64,000 nt of DNA from JAWLCA01 sp041687395 (GTDB taxonomy: Bacteria > Pseudomonadota > Alphaproteobacteria > Rhodobacterales > Rhodobacteraceae): NCBI GenBank assembly GCA_041687395.1, contig JAWLCA010000014.1:1-64000 (forward strand), in the 5' to 3' direction. The notes under the pieces were generated by a model. That model was not told the DNA's origin. It was given only the letters and a program-made list of their open reading frames with translations, and ran no database searches. Of the stretch, positions 54,764 through 63,275 are shown in pieces. The position numbers were made by a program, and so were the translations under genes. Position 1 is the stretch's first letter. Each line of letters begins with the position of its first letter.

Positions 54764-57148
54764 CTACTCGCCGTAGGGCAGCCAGATCGTCTTCACCTGC
54801 GTCGCACCGCGCAGATAGGTCTCCCCCTCACCCTGAACCGGGTCTGCCCAGTCGCGCAACCGCCCGTCCGCCCAGACAGGTTTCAGGTTCCCGGCCGACG
54901 CCTCCTCGACCATCCGCACCCCCTCGGCCGTGCCGCAATACCACAGCGCGGCCACGTCATCATGCTCGGCCAGGGTCTTTGCCAGCGGGGCGCTGGGGCC
55001 GGTGATCAGGTTGATGACACCGCCCGGAATATCCGAGGTTTCAAGCACTTGATACAGTCGCGCAGCAATAAGTGGATGATCCTGCGCAGCGATAGCAACC
55101 ACCCGGTTGCCCATGGCCGCCGCCGGCAGGATCAGCGACATCATCGACAGAAGCGGCGCCTCGTCCGGGCAGACGATCCCCATCACGCCAAAGGGTTCCG
55201 GCACCGCAAGCGTCACGTTGCGCGTCTTGGTCGCATGGATCGCACCGTCGAACTTGTCGGCCCAGGCGGCATATCGGAACGCACGACGGATGGTCAGTTC
55301 GACCTCATCCCCCGCATCCCCCGTGCAAGCCTCCAACAAAGCGGCAAACTCCGCCCGCCGCTGATCTAGATTTTCGGCAAGGAAATAAAGCACTTGCGCG
55401 CGATTGTGCCCGGTCAGATTGCTCCATCCGCCGGCCTTCTGAGCGGCCTCCACCGCGTTGCGGATGTCCTTCCGGTTGCCGATCCCGGCTTGCCCGATCA
55501 CGGTGCCCGCGGCCCCGGTCACACTGTATGACTGCCCCCCATCGGGGCGCACCTGCTTGCCACCGATATACAGCTTGACCGTAATGTCGATGCCCGGTTT
55601 CGCATTTGCCCCCGGGGCAGCGGGATGCGGCGACGCATCGGGCCGGCTCTGCGGCGCAGGCCGCGCGGGCCGATCCGCGTTTTCCCATTTGGGAACAAGG
55701 TATTCCAGCATCCCCTCGCGCCCACCCTCGCGCCCGAACCCGCTTTCGCGGTAGCCGCCAAAGGTTGCGCCCGCGTCGAACACATTGGTTTCATTGATCC
55801 AGACGACCCCGGCCTTCAGCTTCGCTGCGACCTCCACCGCCCGGCTCAGGTTCTCGGACCAGACCGAGGCCGCGAGGCCGTAGCGGGAGTTGTTGGCCAG
55901 TGCCACGGCTTCTTCGGCCGTCCGGAAGGTGTGCGTTACGGCGACCGGTCCGAAGATTTCCACCTGCGACACGGTTGCGGCGGGTTCGGCACCGGTAAAG
56001 AAACCGGGCGCGCTGAAAGCGCCCTTCTCCGGCAGCGCCACCTCTGCCCGCCACAGAGTCGCGCCCTCGGCCTTCGCCTGTTCCAGCAGCCCGTCGATCC
56101 GCGCGAGCTGCTTGCGCGAGACGATGGCACCCATGTCCATCGTCTTGTCCAGCGGATCGCCCACCCGCAGAGTCTGCAGCCGCGCGCGCAGCTTGGTGAA
56201 GAACCGCTCCGCCACGCCCTCCTGAACCAGCACGCGCGACCCGGCGCAGCAGACCTCGCCCTGATTGAACCAGATCGCATCGACAACACCTTCGACGGCG
56301 CCATCCAGATCGGCATCCTCGAACACGATGAAGGGCGATTTGCCGCCCAGTTCCAGGCTCAGCTTCTTGCCTGATCCGGCGATCTGGCGCCGGATCGTCC
56401 GGCCCACCTCTGTCGAGCCGGTGAATGCCACCTTGTCCACGCCCGGATGGCCGCAGATCTTGGCCCCAGTTTCGGCCCCGCCGTGGACGATGTTGAGCAC
56501 CCCTGCGGGAAGCCCGACTTCGCCGCAGCTCTCGGCGAAAGCATGTGCGGACAGCGGCGTCAGGTCTGCGGGTTTCAGCACCACGGTATTGCCCGCCGCC
56601 AGCGCGGGCGCGACCTTCCACGCTAGCATCAGCAGTGGGAAGTTCCACGGGATCACCTGCCCGCAAACACCCAACGGCACATGGCCCGGAAACTCACTCT
56701 CCACCAGGTCCGCCCAACCGGCGTGGTGGTAGAAATGCCGGGCGACCAGCGGGATATCGATATCCCGCGTCTCGCGAATGGTCTTGCCGTTGTCCATCGA
56801 CTCCAGCACCGAAAGGAACCTCTCGCGCTTCTGCACATGACGGGCCAGCGCATACAGGTAGCGCGCGCGGGCATGGCCGGGCAACGCCGACCACGCTGGA
56901 AACGCCGCGCGGGCAGCTGCGACAGCGGCGTCCACCTCGGCCCCGGTCCCGGCTGCGATTTGGGCCAGCGGCGCATCGGTTGCGGGGTTGATCACCTCGA
57001 TCGGCGCACCCTCGGGCACTAAGAAAGTGCCGCCGATGTAGTGTCCTATCACCTCTGGCTGCGCCGCCAGCCAGGCGCGCACCTCGTCGTTCGCCTCCGG
57101 TGCCGGGCCATAGTCCATGGTCTTCATGATGTCCTTGATCGCGGGCAT
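54764..57148 (-). CDS. Tandem double-domain aldehyde dehydrogenase
   Basis: The 794-residue protein has two aldehyde dehydrogenase domains. Domain 1 (about 35-505) is complete: PWNFPLLMLAWKVAPALAAG, FTGSTEVGR (NAD loop), catalytic E266 (LELGGKSP) and C300 (NQGEVCCAGSR). A P- and A-rich linker (about 505-535) leads to domain 2 (about 540-794), which begins IGGKQVRPDGGQSYSVTGAA but stops after the cofactor region. It has no recognisable catalytic cysteine. Such fused proteins are common beside deoC in alphaproteobacteria and probably oxidise the acetaldehyde it releases. ATG 57148 has GAGGGGA upstream. It follows deoC by 10 bp. Confidence 0.92.
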   Translation of the reverse strand: MPAIKDIMKTMDYGPAPEANDEVRAWLAAQPEVIGHYIGGTFLVPEGAPIEVINPATDAPLAQIAAGTGAEVDAAVAAARAAFPAWSALPGHARARYLYALARHVQKRERFLSVLESMDNGKTIRETRDIDIPLVARHFYHHAGWADLVESEFPGHVPLGVCGQVIPWNFPLLMLAWKVAPALAAGNTVVLKPADLTPLSAHAFAESCGEVGLPAGVLNIVHGGAETGAKICGHPGVDKVAFTGSTEVGRTIRRQIAGSGKKLSLELGGKSPFIVFEDADLDGAVEGVVDAIWFNQGEVCCAGSRVLVQEGVAERFFTKLRARLQTLRVGDPLDKTMDMGAIVSRKQLARIDGLLEQAKAEGATLWRAEVALPEKGAFSAPGFFTGAEPAATVSQVEIFGPVAVTHTFRTAEEAVALANNSRYGLAASVWSENLSRAVEVAAKLKAGVVWINETNVFDAGATFGGYRESGFGREGGREGMLEYLVPKWENADRPARPAPQSRPDASPHPAAPGANAKPGIDITVKLYIGGKQVRPDGGQSYSVTGAAGTVIGQAGIGNRKDIRNAVEAAQKAGGWSNLTGHNRAQVLYFLAENLDQRRAEFAALLEACTGDAGDEVELTIRRAFRYAAWADKFDGAIHATKTRNVTLAVPEPFGVMGIVCPDEAPLLSMMSLILPAAAMGNRVVAIAAQDHPLIAARLYQVLETSDIPGGVINLITGPSAPLAKTLAEHDDVAALWYCGTAEGVRMVEEASAGNLKPVWADGRLRDWADPVQGEGETYLRGATQVKTIWLPYGE

Positions 57149-57158
57149 GGGCGTCCCC

Positions 57159-58148
57159 TCAGGCCAGGGCGTGGCGGTGGGCGGCAGAGTAGCGGCCGGT
57201 GAGGTGGTGTTCCAACTGGCGCTCGATATCGCCCAAAAGGGAACTCGCACCGATGCGGAACAGGTCAGGCTGCATCCAGCGGGTGCCGAGCTCCTCCTTT
57301 ATCAGGATCAGCCAGGCCATCGCGTCCTTGGCGGTCTTCAAGCCGCCCGCCGGCTTGAACCCGACCCGGTGTCCGGTCAGGTCACGATAATCGCGCAGCA
57401 CCCGCACCATGGTCAGTGAGACGGGCAGCGTCGCGTTCACATCCTCTTTCCCGGTGGAGGTCTTGATGAAATCCGCCCCCGCCTGCATCGCCACCATCGA
57501 CGCGCGATAGACATTGGTCAGCGTGCGCAGATCGCCGGTGCCCAGGATCGCCTTCATATGAGCCTCCCTGCAGGCCGCGCGCATCGCCGAGATCTCGTCG
57601 TAAAGCCCCTGCCAGTTACCCGTCAGGACATGCTCGCGGGTGATGACGATGTCGATCTCATCCGCACCCTGCTCCACCGCGTAGGTGATTTCCGCCAGCC
57701 GCAGTGGCAGCGGCGTCAGTCCGGCGGGAAACCCGGTTGCGACCGAGGCGACGGGAATGCCGGAGTCCTGCAGAGCCCGCACCGCATGGGGCACCATCGT
57801 GGGATAGACGCAGACAGCACCCACCGTGATCGGCCCCACGTCCAGCGCTGCCAGCAAATCAGCACGCACCGGCTGCCGCGCCTTGGCGCAAAGCCGCGCG
57901 ACCCTGCCCGCCGTGTCGTCGCCTGCCAAGGTCGTCAGATCGATGCAGCGGATCGCCTGCAGGAGCCACGCCGCCTGCCACTCCTTCTTCACCGTGCGGC
58001 GCGTGGTCAGACTGGCCACACGGCGCTCAGTCGCCGAAAGGTTGACCTGCACGCCCTCGAACCATTCGGGCGTCAGCGGCATGCCCGGATTGCGGGCGAG
58101 CATGTCCTGCATGGGCACTTCCTGCCCGGTTGTATCTCGCGCTTTCAT
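57159..58148 (-). CDS. deoC: Deoxyribose-phosphate aldolase
   Basis: DeoC splits 2-deoxyribose-5-phosphate into acetaldehyde and glyceraldehyde-3-phosphate. The 329-residue protein has the catalytic lysine in DFIKTSTGKEDVNATLPVS, the second lysine in VGFKPAGGLKTAKDAMAWL, and EIDIVITREHVLTGNW. It is longer than the 220-260-residue E. coli type because of an N-terminal extension, as in other alphaproteobacterial forms. ATG 58148 is preferred because GGAG lies about 8 bases upstream; an in-frame ATG at 58160 is possible. Confidence 0.94.
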   Translation of the reverse strand: MKARDTTGQEVPMQDMLARNPGMPLTPEWFEGVQVNLSATERRVASLTTRRTVKKEWQAAWLLQAIRCIDLTTLAGDDTAGRVARLCAKARQPVRADLLAALDVGPITVGAVCVYPTMVPHAVRALQDSGIPVASVATGFPAGLTPLPLRLAEITYAVEQGADEIDIVITREHVLTGNWQGLYDEISAMRAACREAHMKAILGTGDLRTLTNVYRASMVAMQAGADFIKTSTGKEDVNATLPVSLTMVRVLRDYRDLTGHRVGFKPAGGLKTAKDAMAWLILIKEELGTRWMQPDLFRIGASSLLGDIERQLEHHLTGRYSAAHRHALA

Positions 58149-58260
58149 CGGCGTCTCCATCCCAATGAGCAAGGTGCCGGGATTGCGCGCCGCTTGCAAC
58201 AGAGAGGCGCCATTGACCGTACCTGCGACGCTTCGTAACAGTTGCCGGAACGGGGGCGGT

Positions 58261-58638
58261 ATGGACAACAACAGCGAAGACGGAGCCTTCTGGCTTTACG
58301 ACCTGAAGGTGGAAACGGTGTTGGACGGCCGCACCCCGGTCTGTCGGCATATCGAGGGGGAAAGCTTCACGGTCGAGGGCGAGGCGCTGGTGTTCCCGGC
58401 GGGCGCACGGGTTTCGATGTATGCGCTGGCCGCCCTTCTGCCGCTGCTGCCCGCCAAGCAGCGGCCTACCGATCCTGCCGACTGGATGAGCACGGACGCC
58501 GAGGTCGCATGCCCCGACCCGCATTGCGGTGGCCGCTTTCGCGTGACCCGAACGGCCAGGCGGCAGTTCCACCACTCCGAGACTACAGGCCTGCCCGAGG
58601 CCCGCGACACGCCCTATTGGCAGAAAGACCAGACATGA
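58261..58638 (+). CDS. TIGR04076-family protein
   Basis: The 125-residue protein has the layout of TIGR04076: YDLKVETVLDGRTPVCRHIE then GESFTVEGEALVFPAGARVS, with ALLPLLPAKQR and a late CPDPHCGGRFRVTR pair of cysteines. The family is of unknown function and often sits next to aldo/keto reductases, as here, where the ATGA overlap couples it to the next gene. Divergent from deoC. Confidence 0.75.
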   Translation: MDNNSEDGAFWLYDLKVETVLDGRTPVCRHIEGESFTVEGEALVFPAGARVSMYALAALLPLLPAKQRPTDPADWMSTDAEVACPDPHCGGRFRVTRTARRQFHHSETTGLPEARDTPYWQKDQT

Positions 58639-59717
58639 GCGTCGAAACGACACACCTGCGCCCCGATCATCCCATCTCGCGCGTGATCAAGGGCGGCTGG
58701 CAGCTGGCAGGCGACCACGGCGCGGTGGACCGGGCGGCGGCCATCGCCGACATGGAGGCCTTCGTCGACGCCGGCATCACCACCTTCGACTGCGCCGACA
58801 TCTACACCGGCGTCGAGGAGATGATCGGCCAGTTCATCGCCGACTTGCGCCACCGCCGGGGGGCAGAGGTCGCCGACAGGGTGGTGGTGCACACCAAGCT
58901 CGTCCCCGACCTGTCGCTGCTGGAAACACTCACCGCCGAGCAGATCGAGGCCATTGTCGACCGGTCCCTTAGGCGGCTGAATCTGGATCAACTGCACCTG
59001 GTCCAGTTCTACTGGTGGGACATGACGCTGGGCGATCCCGCCCGCGCGATGGAGCATCTGGCGGGGATCAAGGCCAAGGGGAAGATCCGGCACATTGGCG
59101 TCACGAACTGGGATGTTGCAGAGACCGAACGGCTGATGCAGGCGGGGGCCGATCTGGTCTCGACGCAGGTGCAGTATTCGCTCCTCGACCGCCGCCCGGC
59201 GCATGGCTTGGCCGATTGGGCCGGGGCGCATGACATGGGACTTTTGTGCTACGGCACGCTGGCGGGCGGCTTCCTGACCGAGGACTGGCTGGGCAAGCCC
59301 GACCCCGGTTTCGACTTCTCGAACCGCAGTCTGGTGAAATACCGCCTGATCATCGACGAGTTCGGCCCCTGGGCGCTGTTTCAGGAATTGCTTTTCGCGC
59401 TGAAATCCGTGGGCGACCGGCACGGCGTCTCCCTGCCCGCCGTCGCGACGCGCTGGGTTCTGGATCAGCCCCATGTCTCTGCCGCCATCGTCGGTGCCCG
59501 CTATGCCCGCCACCTGCCCAAGACACTTGAGGTGTTCGAGTTTGCGCTCGATGCGCAAGACCGCGCGGCAATCGACGCGGTGCTGGCACAGGCCGCAGGG
59601 CCGAACGGGCCCGTCTTCGGGTTAGAAAGCGACCGCAGCGGGCGGCATGGGCGGATCATGAAATACAACCTCAACACCCGCCCCGACGCCCCCATCCTTG
59701 CCGAGGACGCAGGATGA
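58635..59717 (+). CDS. Aldo/keto reductase
   Basis: The 360-residue NADPH-dependent reductase has the catalytic tetrad elements: D and Y in TFDCADIYTGVEEMIGQF (about 45-62), K in VHTKLVPD, and a histidine in LDQLHLVQFYWWD. The beta/alpha-barrel's cofactor end appears as SAAIVGARYARHLPKTL. It overlaps both neighbours by 4 bp (ATGA). Its place in front of the TRAP transporter genes suggests action on the imported substrate. Confidence 0.92.
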   Translation: MSVETTHLRPDHPISRVIKGGWQLAGDHGAVDRAAAIADMEAFVDAGITTFDCADIYTGVEEMIGQFIADLRHRRGAEVADRVVVHTKLVPDLSLLETLTAEQIEAIVDRSLRRLNLDQLHLVQFYWWDMTLGDPARAMEHLAGIKAKGKIRHIGVTNWDVAETERLMQAGADLVSTQVQYSLLDRRPAHGLADWAGAHDMGLLCYGTLAGGFLTEDWLGKPDPGFDFSNRSLVKYRLIIDEFGPWALFQELLFALKSVGDRHGVSLPAVATRWVLDQPHVSAAIVGARYARHLPKTLEVFEFALDAQDRAAIDAVLAQAAGPNGPVFGLESDRSGRHGRIMKYNLNTRPDAPILAEDAG

Positions 59718-60214
59718 GAGCAGTAGCGGGCCTGTCCCGGCTGTTGACCACGGTCTTGCAGCCCGTGGTCGCGCTGACGTTGTTCGCGATCCTGGTGGTG
59801 ATGGTGGCGGATGTCTTCGGACGCTACCTGTTCAATCGTCCGATCCGCGGCGCCTACGAGATCACCGAATTCCTGATGTGCCTGATGGTGGCGGGCGCGT
59901 TGCCACTTGTCAGCCTTTGGGGTCGGCATGTCGAGGCCTCGCTCGTGGCCGATCTCGCACCGCGGCTGACACCGGCGCTGTTCTGGGTGGCCGGCGTCGC
60001 CTCGGCTCTGGTTTTCGGATATCTGGCGATACTGCTTTGGGGCTACGGCGGCCAGCTTTCGCGGCAGAACGCACAGTCGCTGTTCGGCGGCGTACCCAGG
60101 GCCCCGTTTGCGCGATACATGGCCGTGATGTGCGCTCTTGCGGCCCTTGCCTCGGCGATCGCCCTGATCCGCCACGATCCAGGGCCGCAGCTGCCCGAGG
60201 GGCGCGATGAATGA
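59714..60214 (+). CDS. dctQ: TRAP transporter small permease (DctQ)
   Basis: The 166-residue protein has four membrane helices (about 18-38, 52-72, 88-112 and 132-150) and the DctQ motif VFGRYLFNRPIRGAYEITEF. It pairs with the large permease, whose start overlaps its stop (ATGA). Substrate unknown. Confidence 0.93.
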   Translation: MRAVAGLSRLLTTVLQPVVALTLFAILVVMVADVFGRYLFNRPIRGAYEITEFLMCLMVAGALPLVSLWGRHVEASLVADLAPRLTPALFWVAGVASALVFGYLAILLWGYGGQLSRQNAQSLFGGVPRAPFARYMAVMCALAALASAIALIRHDPGPQLPEGRDE

Positions 60215-61497
60215 CCGCCGCGCTGGGGCTCGCCCTCGTCTTCCTGCTGATCATGGCGCGGGTGCCGGTGGGCGTGGCGATGCTGGGCGTAGGCTTCGCC
60301 GGCTTTGCCGCGGTCGTTGGGGTGCGGCCAGCGTCGTTCATGACAGCACAGACTGCCTTTGCAACGATCAACAGTTATTCGCTGTCGGTGCTGCCACTGT
60401 TCCTGCTGATGGGCAACCTGATCAACCGATCGCGCATCTCGGTCGAGCTGTACGACGCCGCCCACGCCTGCCTCGGCCATTGGCGCGGGGGGCTGGCGCA
60501 GGCGACGATCCTCGCCTGTGGCGGCTTCGCGGCGATCTCGGGTTCAAGCATGGCCACCACGGCCTCAATGGCGCGGGTCGCCTATCCGTCGATGCGCCGA
60601 TACGGCTATGCCGATATCCTGTCTGCCGGATCCATTGCGGCCGGCGGCACCCTGGGCATCCTGATCCCACCGTCGGTCGTGCTGCTGGTCTACGGGATCC
60701 TAACGGAGACCTCGATCTCCAAGCTGTTCATCGCCGGTATCGTGCCGGGGATCATGGCTGTCGCGCTTTACATGCTTACCATCGCCGTGATCGTCCGGTT
60801 GCGGCCCGATTGGGGGCCAGCGGCCGCGCGCAGCGACTGGGTCGCGCGCCGGGCGGCGGTGGCAAAGGTCTGGCCGGTGCTGGCGCTGTTCCTGCTGGTG
60901 ATGGGCGGCATCTATGGCGGCATCTTCACGCCGACCGAGGCCGCTGGCGGCGGCGCGCTGGGGGCGCTGATGTTCGCCATGGCGCGCGGGGTGCTGACGC
61001 TGCGATCCTTTGGCGCGGTGCTGGTGGAAACCGCCGTCACCTCGGCAATGATCTTCTTCGTGATCATCGGCGCGATGGTGCTGGGCAACTTCCTGAACGT
61101 GGCGGGTCTGCCGCGGATGCTGCGCGAATTGATCTCGGCGCTGAACCTGTCGCCCCTTGGGGTGATGGCAGTGATCTGCCTGATCTATGTTCTGCTGGGC
61201 ATGGTGCTGGAAAGCATGTCGATGATCCTGCTGACCATCCCGATCCTGTTTCCCATCGTGGTGGGGCTGGGGTTCGACCCCGTCTGGTTTGGCATCCTGA
61301 TCGTGATGGTGGTGGAACTGGCGCTGATCTCGCCCCCCATCGGGTTGAACGTCTATCTGCTGCGGTCCGTGCTGCCGCATATCCCGCTTCGCCGGATCTT
61401 TGCCGGCGTATTCCTGTTCCTGATCCCCGACCTGCTGAAGCTCGCACTGATCATCGCCTTTCCCGCGCTTGTGCTCTGGCTTCCCTCGATGATGTAA
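60211..61497 (+). CDS. dctM: TRAP transporter large permease (DctM)
   Basis: The 428-residue, 12-helix protein has the DctM signatures VLPLFLLMGNLINRSRISVE, GTLGILIPPSVVLLVYGILT, TPTEAAGGGALGALMFAMAR, and the late ELALISPPIGLNVYLLRSVL. It moves the solute presented by DctP using an ion gradient. Confidence 0.96.
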   Translation: MTAALGLALVFLLIMARVPVGVAMLGVGFAGFAAVVGVRPASFMTAQTAFATINSYSLSVLPLFLLMGNLINRSRISVELYDAAHACLGHWRGGLAQATILACGGFAAISGSSMATTASMARVAYPSMRRYGYADILSAGSIAAGGTLGILIPPSVVLLVYGILTETSISKLFIAGIVPGIMAVALYMLTIAVIVRLRPDWGPAAARSDWVARRAAVAKVWPVLALFLLVMGGIYGGIFTPTEAAGGGALGALMFAMARGVLTLRSFGAVLVETAVTSAMIFFVIIGAMVLGNFLNVAGLPRMLRELISALNLSPLGVMAVICLIYVLLGMVLESMSMILLTIPILFPIVVGLGFDPVWFGILIVMVVELALISPPIGLNVYLLRSVLPHIPLRRIFAGVFLFLIPDLLKLALIIAFPALVLWLPSMM

Positions 61498-61530
61498 CGA
61501 CACAAAGACCCGACAACTGGAGGTAACAGA

Positions 61531-62565
61531 ATGACCCGAAATACGCTGATGGCCGGCGCCGCCGCGCTTGCCCTGATCGCCCTGCCCGCCACGGCACAAG
61601 ACGTGGTGCTGCGTTATTCCAACTGGGTGCCCGCGACGCACCCCATCGTGACACAGGTGATCGAGCCGCTGTCGCGCGATCTGGAAGCCGCGACCGAGGG
61701 CCGCGTGACGATCGAGGTGGTGCCCGCCCTGGGCCCGCCGCCGGGTCATTTCGACCTTGTGGCTAACGAAGTGGCCGACATGGCCTTCTCGGTCCATGGC
61801 TACACCCCCGGCCGCTTCACCCTCACCGAGATCGGGGAACTGCCGCTGACGCATAACAATGCCATCGTCAATTCGCTGGCCTACTGGAACACCTATCAAC
61901 GCTTCATGCTGGACGCGAACGAGCATGAGGGCGTCCGGCTGCTGGGGTTATGGACGAATGGCCCCTACCAGCTGACGATGAACGGCGACCTGTTGACTGA
62001 CATGAGCGCGGTTGACGGCAAGCGCATCCGAGTACCCGGCCCGGTGGTCGAGAAGGTGGCAACCACGCTGGGAATGGTGCCGATCTCATCCTCGGTCACC
62101 GATTCCTACGAGCAGATCTCGCGCGGGGTCATCAACGGCATGTTCCAGCAGCTGGAAACGGTGTGGAACTTCAACCTGACCGAGTATCTGACCCACATTT
62201 CCATCATCCCCGGCGGCTTTGCTCATTCCAGCCAGTATGTCGTGATGTCGGAAGCCGCCTATCAACGCCTGTCCGACGCCGACCGCGCCGCGCTCGACGC
62301 CTTGACAGGCGAGGCGCTGGTGCGCCGCTTTGCCGAAATGTGGCAGGCGCAAGAGGAAGAGGCTTTCGGCAAACTGGAAGAAGGTGGGGCGGTCTTCCAC
62401 TATCTGGACGACGGCATGATTGCCCAGGTATCCGAGGCGCTCCAATTTATCCGGGACGACTGGGTGGAGGCCGCGAACGCCAAGGGCGTGGACGGCGCAG
62501 CCGCGCTTGCCTTCTACGAGGCCGAGATCGAGCGCATCGCGGCCGAAATGGGCGTCGAGAACTGA
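61531..62565 (+). CDS. dctP: TRAP transporter solute-binding protein (DctP)
   Basis: The 344-residue periplasmic protein has a signal peptide (about 1-23, ending PATAQ) and the DctP fold, with the conserved ligand arginine region in DGKRIRVPGPVVEKVATTLG (about 168-187) and GVINGMFQQLETVWNFN. GGAGGTAAC precedes ATG 61531. It lies 33 bp after dctM, so the three TRAP genes form one operon with the reductase. Confidence 0.95.
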   Translation: MTRNTLMAGAAALALIALPATAQDVVLRYSNWVPATHPIVTQVIEPLSRDLEAATEGRVTIEVVPALGPPPGHFDLVANEVADMAFSVHGYTPGRFTLTEIGELPLTHNNAIVNSLAYWNTYQRFMLDANEHEGVRLLGLWTNGPYQLTMNGDLLTDMSAVDGKRIRVPGPVVEKVATTLGMVPISSSVTDSYEQISRGVINGMFQQLETVWNFNLTEYLTHISIIPGGFAHSSQYVVMSEAAYQRLSDADRAALDALTGEALVRRFAEMWQAQEEEAFGKLEEGGAVFHYLDDGMIAQVSEALQFIRDDWVEAANAKGVDGAAALAFYEAEIERIAAEMGVEN

Positions 62566-62599
62566 CTCGATCAGGGGAGGGCGCTTCGGCGCCCCGTCC

Positions 62600-63262
62600 T
62601 CACCCGCGCAGGATCTCGTTCCACAGCGGCAGGATCACAGGTTCGTCCTCCACGACCTCCGAAAACCGGCCAATGGGTTCGAGAAAGAAGTTGTCGTTCA
62701 AGTCATCATTGCACTGGCTGACCTCGATCACAAAGACCGGTCCCTGCCCCTCCTCGCCCCAGAACCGATGCTGCAGCCCGCGCGGCACGGTGATCGACGC
62801 GCCGGGCGTCAGGCGGATCGGCCCGGCGAAGGGATCGACCGCGCTGCCGTCGACCCGTGGCTGCCAGTCACCGATAGGAAAGCTGCCCTCGCGCGTGAAT
62901 TCGATCATCAGGTTGCCGCCGCCGCGCACTATGATGTCCTCCAGCTTCACCTTGTGGGCGTGAAATGGGGTTTCCTGCCCCTCGCTCACGAACAGCGCCT
63001 TTTCGGCGTAGGGCCGCTCCTCGGACGCGTTCTGGTGACCGTTCCTCAGGCACAGCAGCGTCAGGCCGCGCGTCTCGAACCGCCCCTGGCCAAAGTCAGT
63101 CACGTCCCAGCCGATCTGGCGATCGGCGAGGAACCGCGAGGTCTCGGGGTTCGCGGCGTGATCCGCCAAGGTCCAGTCAGCCCAGTCCGGCAGCGGAAAG
63201 CACTGTGCTGTCAGCGTTTCGCGCGCCTGCTGCAGCGCCTGGTTGATGCGCGAGCGTTTCAT
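62600..63262 (-). CDS. D-lyxose/D-mannose-type sugar isomerase
   Basis: The 220-residue cupin has the metal-binding motif TPFHAHKVKLEDIIVRGGGN (two His and a Glu, about 103-122) and the late ITVPRGLQHRFWGEEGQGPV (third His, about 156-175). This is diagnostic for D-lyxose ketol-isomerases. It interconverts D-lyxose and D-xylulose, or D-mannose and D-fructose. ATG 63262 is the family start. It is convergent with dctP and probably co-transcribed with the upstream kinase gene (13-bp gap). Confidence 0.88.
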   Translation of the reverse strand: MKRSRINQALQQARETLTAQCFPLPDWADWTLADHAANPETSRFLADRQIGWDVTDFGQGRFETRGLTLLCLRNGHQNASEERPYAEKALFVSEGQETPFHAHKVKLEDIIVRGGGNLMIEFTREGSFPIGDWQPRVDGSAVDPFAGPIRLTPGASITVPRGLQHRFWGEEGQGPVFVIEVSQCNDDLNDNFFLEPIGRFSEVVEDEPVILPLWNEILRG

Positions 63263-63275
63263 CGGAACACCTTCG

